A stretch of 64,000 nucleotides of DNA from the NCBI GenBank assembly GCA_021775255.1, contig JAJFIA010000011.1:29860-93859 (forward strand), written 5' to 3'. The stretch's first letter is position 1. Each line of letters starts with the position of its first letter. Source of the DNA: Roseovarius sp. (GTDB lineage Bacteria > Pseudomonadota > Alphaproteobacteria > Rhodobacterales > Rhodobacteraceae). The position numbers and the translations under genes were made by a program. The notes beneath the pieces were generated by a model. The model had not been told where the DNA came from and made no database searches. It was given only the letters and a program-made list of their open reading frames with translations. This document shows positions 18,305 to 27,804 of the stretch, piece after piece.

Positions 18305-20392
18305 ATGGGGTCTTACTTTGATCAAATTCTGCCATCGTTGCAATCGCTTGGGCTATGGTCCTACTGGATCATCGGGCTGGCTTCGGCGCTTGAGGCCTTT
18401 TTTGTCACCGGCGTGATAACGCCGGGCACGTTGGTGGTTGATCTTGGCGGGGTTCTGGTTGAGCGCGGATTTCTTGATTTCATGGATCTGGTCTGGTTTG
18501 TGGCGATTGGATCCTTCATCGGTGGTGAATTAAGTTATTGGCTTGGCCTGCGTGGATCAATTGCCCTCAAACGCTATGTAAACATCGAGAATGCCCCCTC
18601 TTATCAGAAAGCCAGACGCCTGTTCGCGCGCCATGGCGGGCTGGCGCTTGTGATTGGGCGGTTTCTGGGGCCGGTTGCCGGGCTGGTGCCCTTTGCGGCG
18701 GCAATTTCCGGTATGCCGCGCAAACGCTTTACCCTTTGGAACCTGTTTGGGGCCTTTCCCTATGCGCTGGCGCATGTCTCGCTGGGATATTTTCTGGGGG
18801 ATGCGTTTTTCAAAATGGGGCCGTTCGTCAGCCGCCTGATGCTGTTTGGCCTCGCTGTTTTGCTGGCACTGGCGCTTTTGTGGTATATCACAATCCGGAT
18901 CAGGCGGATGCTGCCCTTTGCACTATCCGTTGTAAAATCCATGTTGATGGCTGCCGCTGAGAACCCCGATATGCGCCGCTGGATCGCGCGCCATCCGCGC
19001 CTGTCGCGTTTTCTGGCGGGGCGGTTTGATACCAGCCATTTCTTCGGCCTGACTGCAACGCTGCTTTCGGCTTTGTTTCTCTATATCCTTTTTATCTGGG
19101 CGGGCACGGTTTTTGATTTCCTGATGGTCGAGCGGGTACAGCAGATCGACACAAGGCTGGCAAATCTAATTCATGCATTCTGGAATCCTTCCCTGTTAAA
19201 GTTCTTCACCTATGTCACCTTGCTGGGCGGCGCGCGCGTCATCATTGTTTTGACGGTTGGCTTTCTTATCGTGCTATGGCTGTACAGACGGGCCGACCTG
19301 ATGCTGGGGCTGGCGATTGCGGTCTATGGCGATAAAATTCTGGTCAAGCTCCTGAAGGGCCTGTTCAATCGCCCCCGACCCGAACTTTCCTATTACATTG
19401 AAACCAGCGGCAGCTTTCCATCGGGCCATGCGGCGATCTCGGTCGCATTTTACGGCATGGTATTTTACAGTATCTGGCGGTTGCGCCTGCTGGGGCCGCT
19501 TGCGGCGCTGGTGCTGGCTGTGACTTTGGCTTTTGCCATTGGCCTGAGCCGGATTTACCTGATCGAACATTACCTCTTTGATGTATTGAACGGCTTTCTG
19601 GTTGGCGGCCTGGTGCTGGTGATCGGGATTGCCGTTTCGGAATGGTGGCGGCAAACATATCCCCCCGTACAAGCAGGCGGTTTTCGGGCAATATCCGCTG
19701 TGATCGTTTTTGCCCTCACTCTGACCGCAGCCGCTACGGTGGGGTATCGTCAAACCATGCCGCGCCAGCATATGACGACAGATCTGACAACCGAGACTGC
19801 ACCCGATATTCCCGCCCTGTTCACCTCTGGCAAAGCCCCGGCAACAAGCACATCCATTACCGGTGCCCCGCTTGAGCCAATCAGCCTGATCATTGTAGCA
19901 AAAGACGCCGCCGCATTGGAGGCCACAATGAAACAGGCGGGATGGATCAAAGCGGATAAACCCGGTATATCCACACTGGCTCAGGCTGCATTTGCCGCCT
20001 GGACAAACCAGCCTGATAACACCGCCCCCATCACCCCGTCTTTTTGGAACAACCAGCCGAATGAATTTGGCTTTCAGAAATCCACAAGCGATCAAACCTT
20101 GCGCAAACGCCACCACGCGCGGTTCTGGAATACCCGGTTTATCACCCCGGGTGGGGCCCATATTTTTGTCGGAACAGCCAGTTTTGATGACGGGCTGGTC
20201 TGGGGGGTGCTGCATCATATCGACCCAGATATCGACGGTGAGCGCAAGGCATTGGTCGCGGATCTGAAATCCACCGGCCTGATCACGCGCAGCACCCCCT
20301 TTCGTCTGTCAAAGCCGCATATGGGGGCCGACATTGCAGGCGATCCCTGGTTCACCGATGGCATGGCAGTGGTTGTCCGGATCGGCCCTTAA
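18305..20392 (+). CDS. DedA - PAP2 phosphatase - LssY C-terminal fusion membrane protein
   Basis: A 695-residue membrane protein with three parts. Residues about 1-200 are a DedA domain (membrane flippase family; the VITPGTLVVDLGG and GRFLGPVAGLVPFAAAISG motifs). Residues about 240-455 are a PAP2 lipid phosphatase with all three signature blocks: K-x6-RP (KGLFNRPRPE), PSGH (SFPSGHAA) and the SR-x5-H block (LSRIYLIEH). Residues about 505-695 resemble the soluble LssY C-terminal domain. The combination suggests a protein that both moves and dephosphorylates a polyprenyl or phospholipid phosphate, with a periplasmic accessory domain; this is inference. GGTG precedes the ATG. It ends before a hairpin shared with the convergent gene. 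Confidence 0.9.
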   Translation: MGSYFDQILPSLQSLGLWSYWIIGLASALEAFFVTGVITPGTLVVDLGGVLVERGFLDFMDLVWFVAIGSFIGGELSYWLGLRGSIALKRYVNIENAPSYQKARRLFARHGGLALVIGRFLGPVAGLVPFAAAISGMPRKRFTLWNLFGAFPYALAHVSLGYFLGDAFFKMGPFVSRLMLFGLAVLLALALLWYITIRIRRMLPFALSVVKSMLMAAAENPDMRRWIARHPRLSRFLAGRFDTSHFFGLTATLLSALFLYILFIWAGTVFDFLMVERVQQIDTRLANLIHAFWNPSLLKFFTYVTLLGGARVIIVLTVGFLIVLWLYRRADLMLGLAIAVYGDKILVKLLKGLFNRPRPELSYYIETSGSFPSGHAAISVAFYGMVFYSIWRLRLLGPLAALVLAVTLAFAIGLSRIYLIEHYLFDVLNGFLVGGLVLVIGIAVSEWWRQTYPPVQAGGFRAISAVIVFALTLTAAATVGYRQTMPRQHMTTDLTTETAPDIPALFTSGKAPATSTSITGAPLEPISLIIVAKDAAALEATMKQAGWIKADKPGISTLAQAAFAAWTNQPDNTAPITPSFWNNQPNEFGFQKSTSDQTLRKRHHARFWNTRFITPGGAHIFVGTASFDDGLVWGVLHHIDPDIDGERKALVADLKSTGLITRSTPFRLSKPHMGADIAGDPWFTDGMAVVVRIGP

Positions 20393-20458
20393 AGTATTCG
20401 CGATAAACCTGAATAACGGGTTTGTCGTGAAACGCGCGAAACACTGATATGTTGCATG

Positions 20459-20499
20459 GCGTTTCGCCTTAACCCTGCCTCCGGTTTAAGGCGAAACGC
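20459..20499. terminator. 14-bp inverted repeat between convergent genes
   Basis: GCGTTTCGCCTTAA (20459-20472) pairs perfectly with TTAAGGCGAAACGC (20486-20499); inner CC/GG pairs can extend it. It lacks a clear T-run. It sits between two convergent genes and shares its GCGTTTCG / CGAAACGC ends with the element at 21209-21251. Confidence 0.7.
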
Positions 20500-20511
20500 T
20501 TTAGGGGCCGC

Positions 20512-21096
20512 TCAGCTGTGGTGGTCGGCAAAGACGAAGGCCCAGACAAACACCGGTGCCAGTTGAACCGCAGCGATACCACAGATCACCGTGCGTGACC
20601 GCAGGCTGCCAAACCGGCGTATCAGCAGCAGGCAAAATCCGAATGACAGGGCCATCTCGACCGGGCTTATGATGCCGGCATAATGCCTGTCATCCCAATA
20701 GCTGACCGGGCTGTGAAAAACCCAGCTTGTCAACGGCCAGAAATGCGGGCGGGCATCGGTGTTGTGCAGGGGAAAATCAAACGCCAGATGCAACAGCCCC
20801 GAGGCGGCAAAGATCATGCCCCCGGTGGAATTAAGCCGCCACGCCAGCAAAAGGCCAAGCCCCCAGAGAATAAAGGAATTATCGACCGTGAAAACCGCCT
20901 GCCAGGCGTCGGAATAGTAAAGCGTGCCAAACACGTAGGCCGGGCTAAGCTGCAACACAAACAAAGACACCCCCGCCATCAGGTAAAGCGACAGATCCGG
21001 CGCAAATGCCCCCGCCACAGCGGCCATGGATGTGATCCGCTGATGCGGGCGGGCAAAGGCGGCGGCGGCAAAAATCAGATGCGCGGGCGTGTTCAT
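20512..21096 (-). CDS. YdjM/DUF457-like inner membrane protein, putative metal-dependent hydrolase
   Basis: A 194-residue integral membrane protein with about five transmembrane helices. The N-terminal MNTPAHLIFAAAAFARP and the later HLAFDFPLHNTDARPHFWPLTSWVF carry the conserved His/Asp residues of the family of membrane-bound putative metal-dependent hydrolases (YdjM, DUF457). Substrate unknown. It is divergent from cobQ; the intergenic region carries two hairpins. A link to cobalamin metabolism is only positional. Confidence 0.75.
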   Translation of the reverse strand: MNTPAHLIFAAAAFARPHQRITSMAAVAGAFAPDLSLYLMAGVSLFVLQLSPAYVFGTLYYSDAWQAVFTVDNSFILWGLGLLLAWRLNSTGGMIFAASGLLHLAFDFPLHNTDARPHFWPLTSWVFHSPVSYWDDRHYAGIISPVEMALSFGFCLLLIRRFGSLRSRTVICGIAAVQLAPVFVWAFVFADHHS

Positions 21097-21143
21097 GGCT
21101 TCCCCTCGGGGCGGGCAGTTTGTATCAGGCTATGGTAACTAAA

Positions 21144-21251
21144 GCGTTTAGACATATTGCTGCATCACAATAACATGTCTAAACGCCCATAACAAAATAA
21201 GGCTTCGCGCGTTTCGAGTCCAAGTTTCGTCTTAACTTAAACTCGAAACGC
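21144..21251. repeat. Two tandem hairpins in the cobQ upstream region
   Basis: Hairpin one: GCGTTTAGACAT (21144-21155) with ATGTCTAAACGC (21175-21186), perfect 12 bp. Hairpin two: GCGTTTCGAGT (21209-21219) with ACTCGAAACGC (21241-21251), with an inner AAGTT/AACTT stem. Each is flanked by AAAGC or CTTTA. They occupy the divergent region between the YdjM-like gene and cobQ. No B12 riboswitch box is visible there. Confidence 0.7.
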
Positions 21252-21268
21252 TTTATGGGACATCGGCC

Positions 21269-22720
21269 ATGGCAAAGGCAATCATGATACAAGGGGCGGG
21301 CTCGAATGTGGGCAAGTCGATGCTTGTGGCCGGGCTGGCGCGGGCCTTTGTCAATCGCGGGCTCAGCGTGGCCCCTTTCAAGCCGCAGAACATGTCAAAC
21401 AACGCCGCCGTGACGGTGGATGGCGGGGAAATTGGCCGGGCGCAGGCGTTGCAGGCGATTGCGGCAAAACGCGCGCCGGAACGGGATATGAACCCGGTTT
21501 TGCTGAAGCCCGAATCCGAGACCGGCGCACAGGTGATCGTGCAGGGTCAGCGCTTTGCGACCTTGAAAGCGCGCGAATATGCCCACATCAAACCGCAGTT
21601 GTTGCCCCCGGCCCTGGAAAGTTTTCGCAGGCTTTGTAAGGGGGTTGATCTGGTGCTGATCGAGGGTGCTGGCAGCCCCGCCGAGATCAACTTGCGTGAA
21701 GGTGACATCGCCAATATGGGCTTTGCCGAGGCGGCAGATGTGCCGGTTGTGCTGATAGGCGACATTGACCGGGGCGGCGTCATCGCGCAGATCGTGGGCA
21801 CTCAGGCGGTATTGCCACCCGAGGATGAGGCAAGGATAAAAGCATTTGCAATCAACAAGTTCCGCGGTGATCCTGCGCTGTTTGATGCGGGCTTGCAGGA
21901 GATTGTCACGCGCACGCGCTGGCCCTCTTTGGGGGTGATCCCGTGGTTTGATCAGGCCTGGCGATTGCCTGCCGAGGATGTGATGGATATTGCGTCAACC
22001 TCTCACGGGGCCTGCAAAATCGCGGTGCCGCGCCTTGGGCGGATTGCCAATTTTGACGATCTCGATCCGCTCAGCGCCGAGCCCGGTCTGAGCGTTGACA
22101 TCATCGCGCCGGGCCGCCCCTTGCCGGGGGATGCCGATCTGGTGCTGATCCCGGGATCAAAATCCACCATTGCCGATCTTGCGGATTTCAGGCGCAATGG
22201 CTGGGATATTGATCTGCACGCCCATATCCGCCGGGGTGGGCATGTTCTGGGCCTGTGTGGCGGCTATCAGATGCTGGGCCGTGAGATCGCCGACCCAGAA
22301 GGCATTGAAGGCCCGCCGGGCATTGTCGCCGGGTTGGGGCATCTGGATGTGACCACCGTGATGGTGCCGCATAAACACCTGAATCATGTCACGGCCACCT
22401 ATCTGCCCACGGGCGACCCGGTCGCGGGCTATGAGATTCACATCGGAGAAACCACCGGCCCCGATTGCGCGCGGGCGTGGCTGCACCTGCCGGACCGGCC
22501 CGAGGGCGCGGCCACCGCCGATGGCCGGGTGCGCGGCACTTATCTGCACGGGGTGTTCAGCTCTGACAGGTTTCGCGCCGCGTATCTCTCAGGGCTTGGC
22601 GCCAGATCAGGCCTTGCAGGCTATGATGCGGGCGTGGAGGAAACGCTGGAGGCATTGGCGGCACATCTGGAGCGGCATATGGATATTGATCACCTGCTTG
22701 CGCTTGCCGGTGACGTATGA
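21269..22720 (+). CDS. cobQ: Cobyric acid synthase
   Basis: CobQ amidates adenosylcobyrinic a,c-diamide at positions b, d, e and g, using glutamine and ATP, in cobalamin synthesis. The 483-residue protein has the N-terminal P-loop-like dethiobiotin-synthetase domain ([21 protein letters not shown]) and a C-terminal class I glutamine amidotransferase domain with the nucleophile Cys in [11 protein letters not shown] and the catalytic His in GTYLHGVF. Length is normal. It stands alone without other cob genes here, but the window also encodes a B12-dependent ethylmalonyl-CoA mutase that would consume its product. Confidence 0.96.
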   Translation: MAKAIMIQGAGSNVGKSMLVAGLARAFVNRGLSVAPFKPQNMSNNAAVTVDGGEIGRAQALQAIAAKRAPERDMNPVLLKPESETGAQVIVQGQRFATLKAREYAHIKPQLLPPALESFRRLCKGVDLVLIEGAGSPAEINLREGDIANMGFAEAADVPVVLIGDIDRGGVIAQIVGTQAVLPPEDEARIKAFAINKFRGDPALFDAGLQEIVTRTRWPSLGVIPWFDQAWRLPAEDVMDIASTSHGACKIAVPRLGRIANFDDLDPLSAEPGLSVDIIAPGRPLPGDADLVLIPGSKSTIADLADFRRNGWDIDLHAHIRRGGHVLGLCGGYQMLGREIADPEGIEGPPGIVAGLGHLDVTTVMVPHKHLNHVTATYLPTGDPVAGYEIHIGETTGPDCARAWLHLPDRPEGAATADGRVRGTYLHGVFSSDRFRAAYLSGLGARSGLAGYDAGVEETLEALAAHLERHMDIDHLLALAGDV

Positions 22721-22748
22721 ACCCGCGCGGCGCGTGGGTTTCACCCAC
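22721..22748. repeat. Overlapping hairpins after cobQ (dispersed GTGGGTTTCACCCAC repeat)
   Basis: ACCCGCGC pairs with GCGTGGGT (one G-U), and overlapping it GTGGGT (22734-22739) pairs with ACCCAC (22743-22748), so two alternative hairpins compete. The motif GTGGGTTTCACCCACCCTAC is one I know as a common dispersed element in proteobacterial genomes. It lies between convergent genes and probably serves as a terminator. Confidence 0.6.
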
Positions 22749-22769
22749 CCTACTTGGGATAACTACGCC

Positions 22770-23273
22770 TTAGGTGAGTTCGTTGGAGACCATCGTGCGA
22801 TGAATTTCGCGGCGAACCAGTTTGCGCACGTTGCGGGTTATCCTCTCGCCCAGATCGCCCTGCAATTCCTGACGTACAATATCTGAGATCATATCCCGCA
22901 GCGTATCTTCATCCACCATCACGCCCGGGGCAAACCCGGCTGACTCGGCAGTCAGAATATCGCGGTCATCCTTGTCAGCGCCCAGGATTTCAGGCTCTGC
23001 TTCGGGGCTGTTCATTTGAGCCCCTGCCTCAGCATCAGCCTCAAGATCAGGTTGATCATGAGCCACCCCGGCAGAACCGGAGGCATCAGCCGGATCAGGC
23101 TGTTCTGCATTGGCGGGGCTGGCATTTGGCTCCGCCACCCGCAACGAGGCTGTCAAGACCAGTTTATCAACACCCGAGGATGCGTTTTTGCCATTGGCTT
23201 TATCGGTTGAAATCTTGCGGCGCACCGAAGACATTACATCCTGGTTTTCCATTTCACTAACCACATCTGACAT
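22770..23273 (-). CDS. Conserved Rhodobacterales protein with PopZ-like layout
   Basis: A 167-residue protein. The N-terminus (MENQDVMSSVRRKIS) resembles the short helix that opens PopZ-type proteins. A long acidic, Ala/Pro/Asp-rich low-complexity middle follows (about 45-115), then a C-terminal helical segment (DTLRDMISDIVRQELQGDLGERITRNVRKLVRREIH). This layout is like PopZ/DUF2497, polar organising proteins of alphaproteobacteria, but the match is architectural only. The ATG at 23273 (MSDVVSEM) has a GGGGAA ribosome site; an ATG eight codons upstream (23297) is the alternative. Confidence 0.65.
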   Translation of the reverse strand: MSDVVSEMENQDVMSSVRRKISTDKANGKNASSGVDKLVLTASLRVAEPNASPANAEQPDPADASGSAGVAHDQPDLEADAEAGAQMNSPEAEPEILGADKDDRDILTAESAGFAPGVMVDEDTLRDMISDIVRQELQGDLGERITRNVRKLVRREIHRTMVSNELT

Positions 23274-23410
23274 GTTTTTTCCCCAATTGTTGTACATATC
23301 TTACCCGTGAGCGCCTTTTCGCACAACAGATTATAATAATTTGAGTTAAATTCTATGGCAGGAAGGCCAATACGCATTGCATTTGCGCATCTGTGTGGCG
23401 CCAAAATGGC

Positions 23411-24823
23411 CTATTGCTTGCCCAATGCCCGCAACACCCGATCAAGTTGCGCGCCGCGTTTGCTCAGCGGTACAGGGGCGGATTTCACCAGATTGTAATA
23501 GGCGGTCGGATCATAGGTCTGAACTCCCAAATTCAAATCCCGCGCGGTGAGCTGCCCCAAAGAGGCCAACACCGCGTAGGCCGCAATATAGACATCGGTC
23601 TGGGCCGAGATCAGATTGGCCTCGGCATCCAGCAATTCCTGTTCGGCATCCAGCACATCAAGGGTTGTGCGTGCGCCAAGCTTGGCCTCTTCGCGCACCC
23701 CGCGAAAGGCAACCCGCGCGGCGCGGACCTGTTCTTCACTGGCGCTGCGCTGGGCATAAGAGGCGCGCAGGATTGCATAGGCATCACCCACGCCCCGCTC
23801 AACCTCAAGGCCGGTAAAATGCAGCGCCCCGCGCAGGGCATCGCGCCGCGCCATGGCCTGACGTTTCAAGGCACTCAGGCGGCCGCCCTGATAGATCGGC
23901 CCGGTAACATCCAACCCGACCGAGCCGGAGCGGGTAAAGTTGCTGCCGCCAATCTCTTCCCCAACCCCAACCCTGCCGGTCAGATTGAGATTTGGCTTTT
24001 GCGCCGCATCCGCCACCTGAACCGCCAATTCCGCCGCCGATACATCATGGCGGATTTTCAGCACATCGGGATGGCCCCTAAGGGCGATGGCTTTGGCCTC
24101 ATCCACATTGTCTGAAAGCCGGGGCAGTTTTGTCGGCGGCACAAGATTGCCGGGCTTGCGCCCTACCGCACTTCGGTATTCCTCAATCGCCTGTTCCAGA
24201 TCACCCTGCGCCGCCGCCAGTCCGGAACCGGCAGCCGCCAGCCGGGCCTCGGCCTGTGCCACATCTGTCCGGGTCACCTCACCCACTTCAAAGCGGTCTT
24301 TGGCGGCACGCAATTCCTGCCGCAACAGCCGCTGATTGTTTTCCCGCAGGGCGACAAATTCAATATTGCGGCGCACATTCATATGCGCCTGAATGGCGCG
24401 CAGCAAAACCTGTTGTTCAATCCCGATCAGTGTCTGCCGCGTGGCCAGCACCGTTTCTTTTGCCGCCTCAATCTGGAACCGGGTGCGCCCGGCGTCAAAC
24501 AACAGCAAATTCCCGGTGATACCGGCATTGACGTCGGTTTGCCCGTTTGTCGTCGTTCCGAACGTACTAACCCTGTTGCGGGAAGCATTATGGGTGACAT
24601 CACTTGTCCAGTTGATGATCGGACGCAAACCGGCCAGAGTTTGGGCAACATCCTCATCCGCGGCCCTGAGCAAAGCGCGGTTTTGCTCGATCAGGCCGCT
24701 GTTTTCATAGGCGCTGACCAGGGTATCCGCCAGGCTATCCGCCCGCCCCGGCACTGCCATAGAAAGAACAGTTGCAAGGCTTAATGAAATCAGCCGCATA
24801 TTCAGGATCAGGGCGTGTTTCAA
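23411..24823 (-). CDS. tolC: TolC-family outer membrane efflux/secretion protein
   Basis: A 470-residue outer membrane channel protein of the TolC family. A signal peptide (hydrophobic LISLSLATVLSMAVPGRA) is followed by two repeated halves of long amphipathic coiled coils (for example RAADEDVAQTLAGLRP, GARTTLDVLDAEQELLDAEANLISAQ in the second half) that form the periplasmic tunnel. It serves type I secretion or RND efflux. I chose the TTG at 24823 because GGAG stands 6 nt before it; the in-frame ATG at 24799 lacks a ribosome site. It lies 34 bp after pcm on the same strand and probably shares its transcript. Confidence 0.92.
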   Translation of the reverse strand: MKHALILNMRLISLSLATVLSMAVPGRADSLADTLVSAYENSGLIEQNRALLRAADEDVAQTLAGLRPIINWTSDVTHNASRNRVSTFGTTTNGQTDVNAGITGNLLLFDAGRTRFQIEAAKETVLATRQTLIGIEQQVLLRAIQAHMNVRRNIEFVALRENNQRLLRQELRAAKDRFEVGEVTRTDVAQAEARLAAAGSGLAAAQGDLEQAIEEYRSAVGRKPGNLVPPTKLPRLSDNVDEAKAIALRGHPDVLKIRHDVSAAELAVQVADAAQKPNLNLTGRVGVGEEIGGSNFTRSGSVGLDVTGPIYQGGRLSALKRQAMARRDALRGALHFTGLEVERGVGDAYAILRASYAQRSASEEQVRAARVAFRGVREEAKLGARTTLDVLDAEQELLDAEANLISAQTDVYIAAYAVLASLGQLTARDLNLGVQTYDPTAYYNLVKSAPVPLSKRGAQLDRVLRALGKQ

Positions 24824-24857
24824 CTCAGGCTCCTTGAGAGGCATCCAAGAGGGACGC

Positions 24858-25511
24858 CTAGAGGGTAAAGGCGTTATGCTTTTCAAATCCGGGCAAAACC
24901 GGCGCCCCGGCATTGAACGCAAACCGCCAGTTGATCACACCGTCGATCTTGTAGCCAATGCACATCTTTCCCAACGCGCCCTGCATGAAAAGGCAGGCAA
25001 TCCGCCCGCCTTCCTTAAGCTGATCGGCCAGGTTTTCTGGCATATGCTGCGCCCCGCCCTGCACGGCTATGACATCATAAGGCCCATGCTCGGGCGCGCC
25101 ATCGGTCAATGCACCCTGATGCGGAATAACATTATCAGCCCCATGCTCAGACAGGATGGTTTGGGATTCTTCCGCGATTGCGGAAATTTCCTCAACCGCT
25201 ACCACCGCCTCGGCCATGCGCGCCATCACAGCGGCGGAATAGCCATACCCACTGCCAATATCCAGCACCAGCTCATCCCCCTGAATATCCAGCGCCTCAA
25301 GCATCTTGGCCAGAGTGCGCGGCTCAAGCATGACCCGACCCTCCCCAAGGCTCAGGTTTTCATCGGCATAGGCTATATCGCGCAGTGCCGCGGGCACAAA
25401 ATCTTCACGGGGCGTTTTGAGCATCGCATCAATGATCGGATATTTGGTTACATCCGAGGGGCGTATCTGGGTATCAACCATCATCGTGCGGCGGGCAGTT
25501 TGATTTGTCAT
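24858..25511 (-). CDS. pcm: Protein-L-isoaspartate O-methyltransferase
   Basis: A 217-residue SAM-dependent methyltransferase of the protein-L-isoaspartate repair family. The SAM motif is LVLDIGSGYGYSAAVMARM; the family motif VMLEPRTLAKMLEAL precedes it. Enzymes of this family methylate isoaspartyl residues to start repair. The frame is open to 25574, but the ATG at 25511 (MTNQTARRTMMVDTQIRPSDVT) is the family start. The pcm-tolC order is a usual one in Rhodobacterales. The 166 bp between its start and xth hold no supported gene. Confidence 0.92.
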   Translation of the reverse strand: MTNQTARRTMMVDTQIRPSDVTKYPIIDAMLKTPREDFVPAALRDIAYADENLSLGEGRVMLEPRTLAKMLEALDIQGDELVLDIGSGYGYSAAVMARMAEAVVAVEEISAIAEESQTILSEHGADNVIPHQGALTDGAPEHGPYDVIAVQGGAQHMPENLADQLKEGGRIACLFMQGALGKMCIGYKIDGVINWRFAFNAGAPVLPGFEKHNAFTL

Positions 25512-25677
25512 GGCTAAACTAATCCGTTCAGAATCGAGATATAATGATATGTTGCACATCCGCGCGGTGGCCACAACGGGGCAGTCATGCGGAATTGTCT
25601 GAAATATCAGCTATGGTATGCGCGTTATGGGGCTGAACGGCCTGTTGGATTGGCCCGGTTATGCCGCTGCACCCTCT

Positions 25678-26466
25678 TTAGACATCAAATGTGGCAAAAA
25701 CCGGCGCGTGGTCGGAGGGTTTTTCCCAGCCTCGCGCGGCGCGGTGGATGCGCGATGAATGGGCGGCATTGGAAATATCCGGCGTGGCCCAGACATGATC
25801 AAGGCGGCGGCCTTTGTCGGCGGCATCCCAGTCGCGGGCGCGGTAGCTCCACCAACTGTAAAGCGGCCCTTCGGGGATGTCGGCGCGGGTCACGTCAACC
25901 CATTCGCCTGCCTCCTGGGTCTGGGCCAGATGCTCGACCTCGATGGGAGTGTGGGAAACCACCTTGAGCAGTTGTTTGTGGCTCCAGACATCATCTTCGC
26001 GCGGCGCGATGTTGAGATCGCCCACGAGGATGGATTTTTGCGGGTTATCAGTATGAAACCAGTCGCGCATCTCACTCAGATAATCGAGTTTCTGGCCGAA
26101 TTTTTCATTCTTTGTGCGGTCAGGGATGTCACCGCCGGCAGGAACGTAGAAATTGTGAATGGTGACGCCGTTCTCTAACCGGCCGGCGATGTGGCGGGCG
26201 TGGTTCAGGCTGGCGAAATCCTGAGCGCCTGCTTCCTCGATCGGCAGGCGTGACAGGATGGCGACGCCGTTATAGCCCTTCTGGCCGCGGGCGAGCATGT
26301 ATTTATAACCAAGCGCGGCGAAATCCTCGGTGGGGATTTTATCGACCGGGCTTTTGCATTCCTGCAGGCACAGCACATCGGGGCCTTCCTCAGCCAGCAA
26401 TTTGCAAACCAGCGGCGCGCGCAGGCGCACGGAGTTGATATTCCAGGTGGCAAGGGTGAAGGGCAT
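25678..26466 (-). CDS. xth: Exodeoxyribonuclease III (AP endonuclease)
   Basis: A 262-residue exonuclease III family enzyme that cuts at abasic sites and degrades from 3' ends in base-excision repair. All motifs are present: the N-terminal TLATWNINSVRLR, the metal ligand Glu in LQECKS, YVPAGGD, the GDLNIAP motif, RLDHVWAT and the catalytic SDH in KPSDHAPV. Complete and of normal length. Divergent from the flavoprotein gene at 26632. Confidence 0.95.
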   Translation of the reverse strand: MPFTLATWNINSVRLRAPLVCKLLAEEGPDVLCLQECKSPVDKIPTEDFAALGYKYMLARGQKGYNGVAILSRLPIEEAGAQDFASLNHARHIAGRLENGVTIHNFYVPAGGDIPDRTKNEKFGQKLDYLSEMRDWFHTDNPQKSILVGDLNIAPREDDVWSHKQLLKVVSHTPIEVEHLAQTQEAGEWVDVTRADIPEGPLYSWWSYRARDWDAADKGRRLDHVWATPDISNAAHSSRIHRAARGWEKPSDHAPVFATFDV

Positions 26467-26631
26467 GGGCCGGTATCCTCTTGGGTGTTTGTTCGGGGCC
26501 TGTCATAGCGCATATGGGGGCGGAGTGAACCCCCCTTCAGGCAGCGGCGGCTGGTCTGCGGTTGCGCGGCGGGTGGCGCGGGCATAAGGGGTGGGTATGA
26601 TGCACGATCAGCGGGAAAGAATTCAGCGGGC

Positions 26632-27804
26632 ATGAGCGAGGCACTGATCATCGGGGCCGGTCCGGCGGGGCTGATGGCGGCGGAGGAGCTGGCGCAGGCC
26701 GGTGTTTCGGTGCTTGTGGCCGAAGCCAAGCCCTCGGTTGGGCGCAAATTTCTGATGGCGGGGAAATCCGGGCTGAACCTGACGATGGATCAGCCGTTTG
26801 AGACATTTTTGGCAGCTTACGGCGCGGATGCGGGCGCGTTGCGGCCGATGCTTGAGGCATTTGGCCCGGATCAGGTGAAGGATTGGGCCGGGGGGTTGGG
26901 GCAGGAATTGTTCACCGGCTCAACCGGGCGGGTGTTTCCCAAGGCCATGAAGGCATCACCATTGCTCAGGGCGTGGCTGGCGCGGCTGAATGGAATGGGG
27001 GTTGAATTTGCCACAAGCTGGCGCTGGCAGGGGTGGGAAGGCAGTGGTTTTGCCTTTGATACGCCTGAGGGGCGGCGGGTGATGCGGCCCGAAGTGGCGG
27101 TGCTGGCCTGTGGCGGCGTAAGCTGGGCAAGGTTGGGATCAGATGGCGCATGGGCGCAGTATCTGGGCACTCATGTTGCGCCGTTTCAGCCTGCGAATAT
27201 GGGATTTAACGTGCCGTGGTCGGGGCATATGAAGCGGCATTTTGGCAGCCCCGTTAAAGGCGTTGAACTGCGCGCGGGTGCGTGTGTTTCGCGCGGCGAA
27301 ATCGTGATCTCGAAGGATGGTATCGAGGGCGGCGGGATTTATGCGGTATCGCGGGCGATGCGGATGGGTGCAGCACTTGAGATTGATCTGATGCCGGATG
27401 TGGCGGAGGCGCAGCTTTGGGCGCGTCTGGCGCGGCCCCGGGGCAAGATGAGTTTGGGGAATTATCTGCGTAAAACTTTGAAACTGGATGCGGTGAAGCT
27501 GGCGCTGTTGCAGGAGTTCGGCCGCCCGCTGCCTGATGATTTAACCGGAGTTATCAAGAGGTTACCTATCAGGCATGAAGGGCCACAAGCGATGGATAGG
27601 GCGATCTCAACCGCGGGCGGGCTCGGGTTCGGGGCGCTGGATGCGGGGCTGATGTTGCAACACCGCCCCGGTGTGTTTGCCGCCGGTGAAATGCTGGATT
27701 GGGAGGCGCCGACGGGCGGCTATCTGATCACCGCCTGCCTGGCCACCGGGCGCTGGGCGGGTCGCGCCGCGGCGGCGTATCAGGGCAAATCGGCGGCGCG
27801 CTGA
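26632..27804 (+). CDS. FAD-dependent oxidoreductase, TIGR03862/BaiN-like flavoprotein
   Basis: A 390-residue flavoprotein with an N-terminal dinucleotide-binding motif (ALIIGAGPAGLMAAEELA), the family block GRKFLMAGKSGLNLT and a C-terminal FAD-binding block (GVFAAGEMLDWEAPTGGYLITACLATG). This matches the HI0933/BaiN-like family and its TIGR03862 branch. The substrate is unknown. The 3' end overlaps the convergent GST gene by 25 bp, so both stop codons lie inside the other gene. Confidence 0.9.
   Translation: MSEALIIGAGPAGLMAAEELAQAGVSVLVAEAKPSVGRKFLMAGKSGLNLTMDQPFETFLAAYGADAGALRPMLEAFGPDQVKDWAGGLGQELFTGSTGRVFPKAMKASPLLRAWLARLNGMGVEFATSWRWQGWEGSGFAFDTPEGRRVMRPEVAVLACGGVSWARLGSDGAWAQYLGTHVAPFQPANMGFNVPWSGHMKRHFGSPVKGVELRAGACVSRGEIVISKDGIEGGGIYAVSRAMRMGAALEIDLMPDVAEAQLWARLARPRGKMSLGNYLRKTLKLDAVKLALLQEFGRPLPDDLTGVIKRLPIRHEGPQAMDRAISTAGGLGFGALDAGLMLQHRPGVFAAGEMLDWEAPTGGYLITACLATGRWAGRAAAAYQGKSAAR

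Noticed and set aside
21097..21268. Possible B12 riboswitch before cobQ
   Set aside because: The region is short, carries two simple hairpins and no recognisable B12 box.
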